From: CAUZJF01 sp965248605
GTDB taxonomy: Bacteria; Chloroflexota; Dehalococcoidia; Lucifugimonadales; CAUZJF01
DNA length: 64,000 nt
NCBI GenBank assembly: GCA_965248605.1
Contig: CBDFJV010000007.1
Coordinates: 496,001 to 560,000 of the forward strand
Reading direction: 5' to 3'
The notes under the pieces: generated by a model
Database searches by the model: none
The model's input: only the letters and a program-made list of their open reading frames with translations
What the model was told of the DNA's origin: nothing
Shown: piece after piece, positions 24,980-31,456 of the stretch
Layout of the letters: every line of letters starts with the position of its first letter
Position numbering within the stretch: the stretch's first letter is position 1
Made by a program: the position numbers and the translations under genes

Positions 24980-25434
24980 CTTAGGGGTGTCGGACCAACC
25001 GACATAGACGATTGCTATAAAAAGGTCGAGCGGTGAGGCTCCTTCTGGTAGGGGCGTCCCGATGCGGCATCGGGACATGCGCCCGCATCCCGGCGTGAGC
25101 ACGACGCGGGCAAACACAAGGCCCACCCTAACATCGCCAGATTGGTCCGAAAACGGGCAGCTTTTTAATCCTTAAGGGTGTCGGACCAACCGACATAGAC
25201 GATTGCCATAAAAAAGGTCGGGCGGCGAGGCTCCTTCTGGTAGGGGCGCATTGCAATGCGCCCGCATCCCGGCGTGAACACGACGCTGGCAAACACAAAG
25301 GCCTACCCTAACATGGCCAGATTGGTCCGAAAACCCGGCAGCTTTTTCATCCTTAAGGGTGTCGGACCAACCGACATAGACGATTCTGAGGTAAGAATCC
25401 CCCACTTGCGAGTCTTTCAGGTTGCGCCAACGCG

Positions 25435-25938
25435 TTATGCGTCGTCGGGTCTGGCGGGGCTGGCTTCGAAATCCCCATCCCAAGGCAGGCGTCGCAGCTC
25501 CGTTGGCATGAGTTTGCGAACACGCTCGGTTCGGGCGATCAGCGTGCTCAGCCAATGGTCGCGGGAGAACATGGCCTCTGCCTCCGTCGGGGTCACCCAG
25601 CGATGCTCGGAATGCTCGTCACTCAGTCGAATACCTCTTGAGTCCTCTATCGAGCATCCGAAGCTGACTCCGACCATTTCGTTCTCCGGGACCGCATCGC
25701 CCCGGTAGAAGTGGGTGGTCCCGACGATAAACTCGATTCGCACGTCGACACCCAGCTCTTCCCGTGCTTCTCTCCTCACAGCTTGCTCGAAGCTCTCTCC
25801 TTGCTCGAGCCGGCCCGTAACACACTCCCACTTCCCGGCGCCATGGTCCCTCGTTGCCGAACGTCGAAGCACGAGGTACTTGCCATCGCTCCGACGCCAT
25901 AGCACCACGCCAACCATCGCCAGGAACCGACCGGGCAT
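25435..25938 (-). CDS. Nudix hydrolase
   Basis: A 167-aa protein with a complete Nudix box, G-x5-E-x7-REUXEEXGU, seen as GRLEQGESFEQAVRREAREELG. Substrate-side strands KYLVLRRSATRDHGAGKWEC precede it. It hydrolyses a nucleoside-diphosphate-linked compound; the specificity cannot be read (dATP/8-oxo-dGTP-like or capped-RNA types are possible). Its ATG is 8 nt after the ileS stop, so it is the last gene of the T-box-controlled operon. Confidence 0.9.
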   Translation of the reverse strand: MPGRFLAMVGVVLWRRSDGKYLVLRRSATRDHGAGKWECVTGRLEQGESFEQAVRREAREELGVDVRIEFIVGTTHFYRGDAVPENEMVGVSFGCSIEDSRGIRLSDEHSEHRWVTPTEAEAMFSRDHWLSTLIARTERVRKLMPTELRRLPWDGDFEASPARPDDA

Positions 25939-25946
25939 AGGAGCTC

Positions 25947-28900
25947 CTAGACCCGCTTTACAGAGAGAATCAGGTCCAACCCGTCCACTCGGTGGTCCTC
26001 GACGTGGGCGCCGTCGGGCGGGGCAGCCTTCTCAAGCCCATCTGAGAGCGTTTCGCCCAGGATGTAGTCGCGGTGTACCGCCACCATCTCATCGAGCCGT
26101 TCGGGGCCGTCGTAGTAGGTGACGATGCGGTCGGCGATGTCGAACCCCGCAGACTTCCGCATGTTCTGTATGCGGTGCACCACCTCTCGCGCGAGTCCTT
26201 CAAGGGCCAGCTCGTCGGTGATCTCGGTGGTGGCAGCGACCGTGTATCCGCCCTCCGACGCCACCGAGTAGCCCTCGATCGCCGACGTGTTGACTATCAC
26301 CTCGCCGGGCTCGAGTATGAAGCCGCCTACCTCCACCGGCTTCCCCTGAGACACGTGGGCGTACACGTAGTCCTGGTCCGCTGCCTTCAGAGCCGACAGC
26401 ACCTTGGGCGTCGAGGATCCGTGTTTCGGCCCAATTTTCGACATGTCGACCCGCACCTCGAAGCTGGCGACCTGTCCTTCGTCTTCCAGGGCCGCGACCT
26501 CTTTGACGTTCAGCTCCTCGCGGACCTGTGATGCGACCTGGTTTAGCAGGTGCTCTTCGCCGGGGTTCCTCAGCTTGACGAGCACCTTCCCAATGGGCTG
26601 GCGGACCTTGATACCAGCTTTGCTACGGGCGGCCCTGCCCAGGCTCGACAGGCGCATGGCCAACCGGGTCGCGTCCGAGAGGTCCTGGTCGATCGTCGCC
26701 GGGTCAGAGGCAGGAAAGGACTCCAGGTGAACGCTCTCGAACCCGTTACCGGCCGACCGCACGAGGTTTTGGTACAGGTTCTCGGCCGTGAAAGGCACGA
26801 ACGGCGCCAGCAGCTTGGTCAACGTCACCAGGCACTCGTACAGCGTCGCATAGGCCGACAGCTTGTCCTCATCGGTGTCGCTCTTCCAGAACCGACGCCT
26901 GCTTCGCCGGACGTACCAGTTCGACAGGTACTCGACGAATCCTTCGATGGCGCGCGCCGCGTCCTCCTGCTCGTACCGGTCCAGAGACGCGACCACTTCC
27001 CCCACCAGTGAATTCAGCTCCGACAGTATCCATCGATCGAGCTCCGGCCTTTCTTGCAGGGCCGGAGCGGAGCCTGCCGGGTCGTAGTCGTCGATGTTGG
27101 CGTAGGTGACGAAGAACGAGTAGACGTTCCAGAGCGGGATCAGGAATCGCCGCTGTACCTCGGAGATGATGCCGTAGCCGAATTTCAAGTTCGACGACGG
27201 CGTCTGGCGGCTGTACAGCCAGCGCATCGGGTCGATCCCGATTTCCTCCGCTGCGTCGTCGAGCCAGATGGCGTTCCCCTTGCTCTTGTGCATCTCCTCG
27301 CCCTTCTCGTCGACAAGAAGCGCGTAGGTGTGTATCGCGCGCGTCGGCTCGGACTTTTCGAGCACCGTGCTCATGGTCAATAGCGAGTAGAACCAGTTCC
27401 TGAACTGCCCCGGGAAGCTCTCCGAGATCAGATCGGCGGGGAACCAATCTTTCCAGTAGTCTCGGTCGTGGCGGTAGTCGATGGTCGAGTAGGTCACGAT
27501 TCCCGCGTCGAGCCACGGATTCCCGACGTCACGGATGCGCGATACCGTCTCGCCACACTTGGGACACTTGATCTTGACGTCGTCGATCCAAGGGCGGTGC
27601 GGCGAGTGGCCTTCGAAGCTGTCCCACCCCTCGACGGCCTTCGACTCGAGCTCGGTCTCCGAGCCGATCACCTCGAAATGCCCGCAATCGCACTTGTAGA
27701 TTGGCAGAGCAAGGCCCCAATAGCGCTTTTTCGAGATCATCCAGTCGTCCATATTGTGTAGCCAGTCGAGTTCACGGTCCAACCCGAAGTCCGGCAGCCA
27801 GCGGATCTTCGTAGCCACCTCGGCGATCTGACCACGCAATTCGTCCATGGAGATGAACCACTCGTCGACGAGCCGGAAGACAAGCTCGGTGTCGCACCGC
27901 CAGCAGACCGGGTACCGGTGCCGGTACTGTTCGAGCCGGTAGAAGACGCCTTTTTCCCGGAGGCTGTTGTAGATGGCCTCGTTGACGTCGAACACGCTCT
28001 GGCCGGTGAGCCAATCGAACCCGTCGACAAAGTTGCCGAATTCGTCCAGGGGTGCTATCACGCTCAGCCCTTCGGTCTTGCTGATGGCGAAGTCGACCTC
28101 GCCCGCTCCCGGAGCTGCGTGGACGATTCCAGTACCCTCGCTCTCGCTCACCTCGTCGTGGGCTACCACGCGGCGATCTACGTCTTGCTGTGCGGGCAGT
28201 TCGTCGAATGGACCGCGGTAGTGGAGACCCACCAGTTCCTTGCCGGGCATCTCCTCGATCACCTCGTGCTCGCGCTTGACCTCGGAGAGCCGGCCCTTGA
28301 GCAGGTAGAGGACCTCGTCGTCTTCCGTCCGGACTTTGACGTATGTCAGCTCAGGGTGGACGTAGGCGCCGGTGTTGGCGGCGAGCGTCCAAGGTGTAGT
28401 CGTCCATACCAGGAGTGACTCGCCGGGCCGGTCGACTACGGGGAATCGGACATAGAGCCCGGGGTGCACGATCTCCTTATAACCCTCTGTGACGATCTCG
28501 TGCTGTGAAAGCCCCGTTCCGCAGCGCGGACACCATGGCATTACGTCGGTGCCCTCGTAGATCCAGCCGCGCTCGTGGCATACCTTCAGGAAGTGCCAAA
28601 TCGTGTAGTTGTTCTCGTCTGACATCGTGTGGTAGGAGTTGTCCCAGTCCATCCAGTAGCCCAGCCGTATCGACTGCTGAGTCTGGATATCGGCGAACTT
28701 CCGGACCCGCTCCTTGCACAGCTCGACGAACTTGTCGATTCCGAAGGTCTCGATCTCCCGCTTTGAGTTGAGTCCAAGCTGCTTCTCGACCTCGACCTCG
28801 ATCCACAGCCCCTGGCCGTCGAACCCGTTCTGATAGCGCTGCTTGAAGCCCTGCATCGTCTTGTAGCGCTGGAAGATGTCCTTGTACGTGCGGCCCCACG

Positions 28901-29078
28901 CGTGATGGACGCCCAGCGGGTTATTGGCCGTGACGGGCCCGTCGATGAACGAGAACCGCTTGTCGGCTTCGTCGTTTCGCGACAGGTACTTTTCGACGAT
29001 GCCGTTCTCGTCCCACCACGTCAGCAATTCACGCTCCATCGCCGGGAAGTCGACTTTAGAGCTCACGGGTTCGAACAT
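25947..29078 (-). CDS. ileS: Isoleucyl-tRNA synthetase (archaeal/eukaryotic type)
   Basis: Class I aminoacyl-tRNA synthetase charging tRNA-Ile. At 1043 aa, it has the HIGH-equivalent HHAWG at residues 58-62, the KMSKS-equivalent MHKSKGN near residue 594, an editing (CP1) domain in between, Cys-rich zinc-binding motifs (MPWCPRCGTGL, KCDCGHFEV, IKCPKCGE) and a C-terminal anticodon-binding region. The HHAWG and HKSKG forms and the overall length point to the IleRS2 type, which is often less sensitive to mupirocin. It is the second gene of an operon headed by an Ile T-box. Confidence 0.95.
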   Translation of the reverse strand: MFEPVSSKVDFPAMERELLTWWDENGIVEKYLSRNDEADKRFSFIDGPVTANNPLGVHHAWGRTYKDIFQRYKTMQGFKQRYQNGFDGQGLWIEVEVEKQLGLNSKREIETFGIDKFVELCKERVRKFADIQTQQSIRLGYWMDWDNSYHTMSDENNYTIWHFLKVCHERGWIYEGTDVMPWCPRCGTGLSQHEIVTEGYKEIVHPGLYVRFPVVDRPGESLLVWTTTPWTLAANTGAYVHPELTYVKVRTEDDEVLYLLKGRLSEVKREHEVIEEMPGKELVGLHYRGPFDELPAQQDVDRRVVAHDEVSESEGTGIVHAAPGAGEVDFAISKTEGLSVIAPLDEFGNFVDGFDWLTGQSVFDVNEAIYNSLREKGVFYRLEQYRHRYPVCWRCDTELVFRLVDEWFISMDELRGQIAEVATKIRWLPDFGLDRELDWLHNMDDWMISKKRYWGLALPIYKCDCGHFEVIGSETELESKAVEGWDSFEGHSPHRPWIDDVKIKCPKCGETVSRIRDVGNPWLDAGIVTYSTIDYRHDRDYWKDWFPADLISESFPGQFRNWFYSLLTMSTVLEKSEPTRAIHTYALLVDEKGEEMHKSKGNAIWLDDAAEEIGIDPMRWLYSRQTPSSNLKFGYGIISEVQRRFLIPLWNVYSFFVTYANIDDYDPAGSAPALQERPELDRWILSELNSLVGEVVASLDRYEQEDAARAIEGFVEYLSNWYVRRSRRRFWKSDTDEDKLSAYATLYECLVTLTKLLAPFVPFTAENLYQNLVRSAGNGFESVHLESFPASDPATIDQDLSDATRLAMRLSSLGRAARSKAGIKVRQPIGKVLVKLRNPGEEHLLNQVASQVREELNVKEVAALEDEGQVASFEVRVDMSKIGPKHGSSTPKVLSALKAADQDYVYAHVSQGKPVEVGGFILEPGEVIVNTSAIEGYSVASEGGYTVAATTEITDELALEGLAREVVHRIQNMRKSAGFDIADRIVTYYDGPERLDEMVAVHRDYILGETLSDGLEKAAPPDGAHVEDHRVDGLDLILSVKRV

Positions 29079-29141
29079 CTTCGTTCTCCTAGCTTCTATG
29101 CTGTGCCGGGCTGATACTCCCGGCTCCAGTGGCCTCAGCGG

Positions 29142-29975
29142 TCAATCGTCCGCGCGGGCGATGACCCACATCGTCTTCGACTCAGGTGTCAGTTCTTCCA
29201 ATTGGAGGTCGACTTCCCGCTCGCTTCCCAGGCCCGCCACGAAAGTCCATCCCACTTCCGCCAGGAGCCCCCGGAACTCTGGCAGGTTGTACACGCGGTG
29301 CTGCATCGCAAGCTTGAGCCTGAGCCTCAGTGACTCCCCTCGCCCTTCGAAGAAGCTCCACTCGCTCTCCAGCGTCGACGTATCCAAATTGAGCTGCCGG
29401 TCCTGGACGACTCGTATCTGTCCAGCCCGGTCGAGTCCCTGCCCTTCGATGTTGCGCGCCATCCAATCCAGGTTTGCTGTCAGCACGACGAGCGCAGCCC
29501 CCGGTGCGGCCAGCTGGCGAAGCTGCCCGAACAGCTCCATGTCGCCCATCCGCCCGTAATAGCCGTTGGACGTAAACATGCTGATGATCGCGTTGAATGG
29601 AGCCTCATCTTCCATCAACCGCTCGATGTGGAGCATGTCGCCGACTATGAACCTGGCGTCGACGCCAGCGTTGAGCGCGGCTTCGGTCGCCCTTTCGACG
29701 TAGAGGGGTGAGATGTCGACGCCGACCACGTCATATCCACGTTGCGCCAGCAGAACGGTGTGTCGGCCGAGGCCGCAGGCAATGTCAAGCACGCGGCCGC
29801 CCGGAGGTACACATGCGTCCTCAAACAGCGCCTGCAGGGCGTGCGTCTCCGCCGGCGCCCGACCGGCGGCTTCTTCGAGGAACGGCAGGTATAGCTCGGG
29901 CTCCTCGACGAACAGCCGGTGGGTCCAGTGCGCAGGTTGCAGTTGTCGCCGCGACGCTTGTGATCCCTCCGTCAA
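29142..29975 (-). CDS. Class I SAM-dependent methyltransferase
   Basis: A 277-aa protein with motif I VLDIACGLGRHTVLLAQRG, the acidic loop VVGVDISPLYV, motif II/III FIVGDMLHIE and FNAIISMFTSNGYY, typical of the Methyltransf_25/11 group. The TTG start at 29975 was chosen because AGGAG lies 6 nt upstream and because earlier in-frame codons overlap the T-box terminator. The substrate is unknown. It lies between the T-box leader and ileS (63-nt gap), so it should be induced when charged tRNA-Ile is scarce, an unusual setting for a methyltransferase. Confidence 0.85.
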   Translation of the reverse strand: MTEGSQASRRQLQPAHWTHRLFVEEPELYLPFLEEAAGRAPAETHALQALFEDACVPPGGRVLDIACGLGRHTVLLAQRGYDVVGVDISPLYVERATEAALNAGVDARFIVGDMLHIERLMEDEAPFNAIISMFTSNGYYGRMGDMELFGQLRQLAAPGAALVVLTANLDWMARNIEGQGLDRAGQIRVVQDRQLNLDTSTLESEWSFFEGRGESLRLRLKLAMQHRVYNLPEFRGLLAEVGWTFVAGLGSEREVDLQLEELTPESKTMWVIARADD

Positions 29976-29997
29976 TCGACTCTCCTTCAATGCAACG

Positions 29998-30031
29998 AAA
30001 AGGCCCGTCCCTTGCCGAGGGACGGGCCTTA
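29998..30031 (-). terminator. T-box intrinsic terminator
   Basis: The minus-strand stem AAGGCCCGTCCC / GGGACGGGCCTT with loop TCGGCAA is followed by TTTTC. Its 5' arm lies directly after the T-box sequence, with which the alternative antiterminator forms. Confidence 0.92.
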
Positions 30032-30268
30032 AAGCTCGCGGTACCACCCACGTTCCCCTACGTCGTAGGGGCTCTCTTCCGAGGTACTAATATACCCCTG
30101 CTCTGCTAACGGTGAGCAACTCCGTCGGTGCCTACTGGAACGCTGTCGCGCTATCCGTTCGGCCCGCGGCTCGGGAGGGATCTTCGCTGGGTCGGTTCGC
30201 GTCTGCTCGCACCAACCAGACTCGCTAAAGCGACCGTGACCCGCTACTCGTCTCCGTCGTAGCCGTTA
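29998..30268 (-). promoter_or_regulatory. T-box riboswitch, isoleucine type (specifier AUC)
   Basis: The minus strand shows the T-box sequence GGGTGGTACCGCG at 30049-30037, just before a GC-rich terminator. Upstream, the Stem I distal region reads AGCGAGTCTGGTTGGTGCGA, and further on GCGAAGATCCCTCCCGAGCC matches the usual context of the specifier loop (GAA-x-NNN-x-CTCC-GAGC). The specifier triplet is AUC (30181-30179), an isoleucine codon, in agreement with ileS downstream. Uncharged tRNA-Ile would pair with AUC and with the T-box bulge to favour the antiterminator. Exact ends of the leader are inferred from the promoter. Confidence 0.93.
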
Positions 30269-30274
30269 CAGCAG

Positions 30275-30304
30275 AGAGTAGCCGAGGGTGAACGGATGTG
30301 TCAA
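30275..30304 (-). promoter_or_regulatory. Predicted promoter of the T-box operon
   Basis: TTGACA (30304-30299), 18-nt spacer, TACTCT (30280-30275) on the minus strand. This would start transcription about 8 nt later, giving a leader of about 270 nt before the terminator. Confidence 0.7.
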
Positions 30305-30366
30305 GGAGACCGCGCGTCTCGAAAGCACCGCACACCGTCTGTACACCTAGACCGGAACCCCACTCC

Positions 30367-30567
30367 GTCATTGCCATGAAAAGGGACGTGCTCCGGAGGC
30401 CTCCTTTGGTAGGGGCGTCCCGATGCGGCATCGGGACATGCGCCCGCGTCCCAGCGTGAATCGCGACACGGGGCAGAGACACACATGTGCTCCTACATCG
30501 ACCAAGATTGCTTCGAAACATTGGCAGTTTTCATCCTTTAGGGTGCCGGCAACCGGCATAGACGATT
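30367..30567. repeat. Family A interspersed repeat, inverted copy
   Basis: Reverse complement of the 12927-13131 type: starts GTCATTGCCATGAAAAGGGA, carries the GTCCCGATGC / GCATCGGGAC core, and ends GGGTGCCGGCAACCGGCATA with GACGATTC. It occupies the gene-free stretch 30305-30690, whose remainder shows no feature. Confidence 0.78.
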
Positions 30568-30689
30568 CCGGCGAAAAGCCTGCCCCGACGAAAGTCGTGG
30601 GCCGGAATCCAGAACCTGAACAGAAGGCAAGACCGCTCGTCCTGAGCCCGTGGAAGGACGGACCGGACTAGCCGCCCCAAAACCGAAAC

Positions 30690-30718
30690 TTGACGTACTA
30701 GCACACCTGTGCTACGCT
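30690..30718 (+). promoter_or_regulatory. Predicted promoter with TAGCACA/TGTGCTA inverted repeat
   Basis: TTGACG (30690-30695), 17-nt spacer, TACGCT (30713-30718). The half-sites TAGCACA (30699-30705) and TGTGCTA (30708-30714) lie between and over the -10 box. The same half-sites occur at the nuo promoter (34868-34889) with a wider gap. The downstream transcript meets a hairpin almost at once. Confidence 0.6.
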
Positions 30719-30727
30719 ATCTTCGAG

Positions 30728-30760
30728 GGACGGACCCGCGCGGGTCCGTCCTTTTGTTTT
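30728..30760 (+). terminator. Strong hairpin-terminator at the start of a transcript
   Basis: A 24-bp perfect palindrome (30728-30751; GGACGGACCCGC and its complement) is followed by CTTTTGTTTT. It lies about 10 nt after the -10 box of the promoter at 30690-30718, so it would act as an attenuator or define a very short RNA. Confidence 0.8.
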
Positions 30761-30792
30761 AGGCCACCAGACACAACGCTAGGAGAGAGACA

Positions 30793-31221
30793 ATGCACCA
30801 GACGACCGCCGGAATCGACTACCCGTACCCTGTACCCTGTACCCTGTACCCTGTACCCTGTACCCTGTACCCTGTACCCTGTACCCCGTACCCCGTACCC
30901 TGTACCCCATACCCCTTACCCCATACCCCTTACCCCATACCCCTTACCCCTTACCCCGTACCCCGTACCCCGTACCCCGTACCCCGTACTCTGTACCCCG
31001 TACCCCGTACTCTGTTACCCAGCTCCCCCTACCTGTTGCATTCCCCCGCCCAGGTGTTGCAACCCTCAGATATGAAAGCAACAGTTTGCCACGGTTTGCA
31101 ACAGAGTAAATACTCGCACCCAGCACAAATGGAAAACGACCCCCAGTCCGTATCAGACGACCTGTCCGAGAAGCGGATCGCCGTCCTGCCGTACGTGGTC
31201 TCGGCGCCCTCGAGTGTCTGA
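30793..31221 (+). CDS. Doubtful ORF running through the heptanucleotide array
   Basis: ATG preceded by AGGAGAG at 7-10 nt, after the hairpin above. The 142-residue product has a short non-repeated start (MHQTTAGIDYPYP), a long YPVPCTL-type seven-residue repeat encoded by the 7-bp array, then a normal-looking tail ending VVSAPSSV. Because 7 is not a multiple of 3 all three frames read similar repeats, so openness across the array is weak evidence. The ribosome site and promoter are the only support. Gain or loss of one unit would shift the frame after the array. Confidence 0.25.
   Translation: MHQTTAGIDYPYPVPCTLYPVPCTLYPVPCTPYPVPCTPYPLPHTPYPIPLTPYPVPRTPYPVPRTLYPVPRTLLPSSPYLLHSPAQVLQPSDMKATVCHGLQQSKYSHPAQMENDPQSVSDDLSEKRIAVLPYVVSAPSSV
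30822..31015. repeat. Heptanucleotide array (TACCC-C/T-N), about 27 units
   Basis: Starts as uniform TACCCTG units, passes to TACCCCG, then TACCCCA/TACCCCT and back to TACCCCG. About 194 bp in all. The graded change along the array points to slippage-driven growth. Confidence 0.95.
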
Positions 31222-31231
31222 GGCCGCCGCC

Positions 31232-31333
31232 GCGTCAGCGCCACCGCGCCAGCGCCACCGCGTCAGCGCCACCGCGCCAGCGCCCACCGCGCCAGCGCCC
31301 ACCGCGTCAGCGCCCACCGCGTCAGCGCCCGGC
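31232..31333. repeat. Tandem 14-15-bp repeat upstream of comEC
   Basis: Seven units of GCG(T/C)CAGCGCCACC, the later ones with one extra C (GCCCACC). It lies 120 bp before comEC. No function is evident. The stretch 31334-31456 up to comEC holds no recognised feature. Confidence 0.9.
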
Positions 31334-31456
31334 TAGCCAACGTCGGACGCACCACCCTCTACCGGTGGATGCACGGCGCACCGACACGCCGGTGTTAGAA
31401 TCACCGCCACCGCGACGTTCTGCATATCTGGAAGTCGCGAGACGGCTGAATCGAAC

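Larger units (their letters stand above)
23116..25385. repeat. Tandem array of three about-185-bp units, split by IS1380
   Basis: Unit 1 is 23116-23275, unit 2 about 24985-25175, unit 3 about 25176-25355, with a final partial GGTGTCGGACCAACCGACAT at 25357-25376. Each unit contains AAAAGGTCG-GCGG, GAGGCTCCTTCTGGTAGGGG, a core palindrome, CAGATTGGTCCGAAAAC and a CTTTTT-ATCCTTA end; the joining GTCGG-ACCAA-CCGAC segment is itself a hairpin. The spacing between equivalent points is 191 bp and then 181 bp; the difference is explained by exchange of the core palindrome. The IS1380 copy 2 sits exactly between units 1 and 2. No gene is seen in 24980-25434. Confidence 0.85.

Noticed and set aside
29976..30047. 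A 24-codon longer start for the methyltransferase
   Set aside because: It would lie inside the T-box and terminator; the TTG at 29975 has a well-placed AGGAG.
30822..31015. Heptanucleotide array considered as a CRISPR or a telomere-like end
   Set aside because: Units are 7 bp with no spacers and lie in the middle of chromosomal genes; it is a simple tandem repeat.
30650..31075. Plus-strand frame of 141 codons overlapping the heptamer array
   Set aside because: It has no ribosome site, crosses the hairpin-terminator, and is open only because the array reads similarly in every frame.
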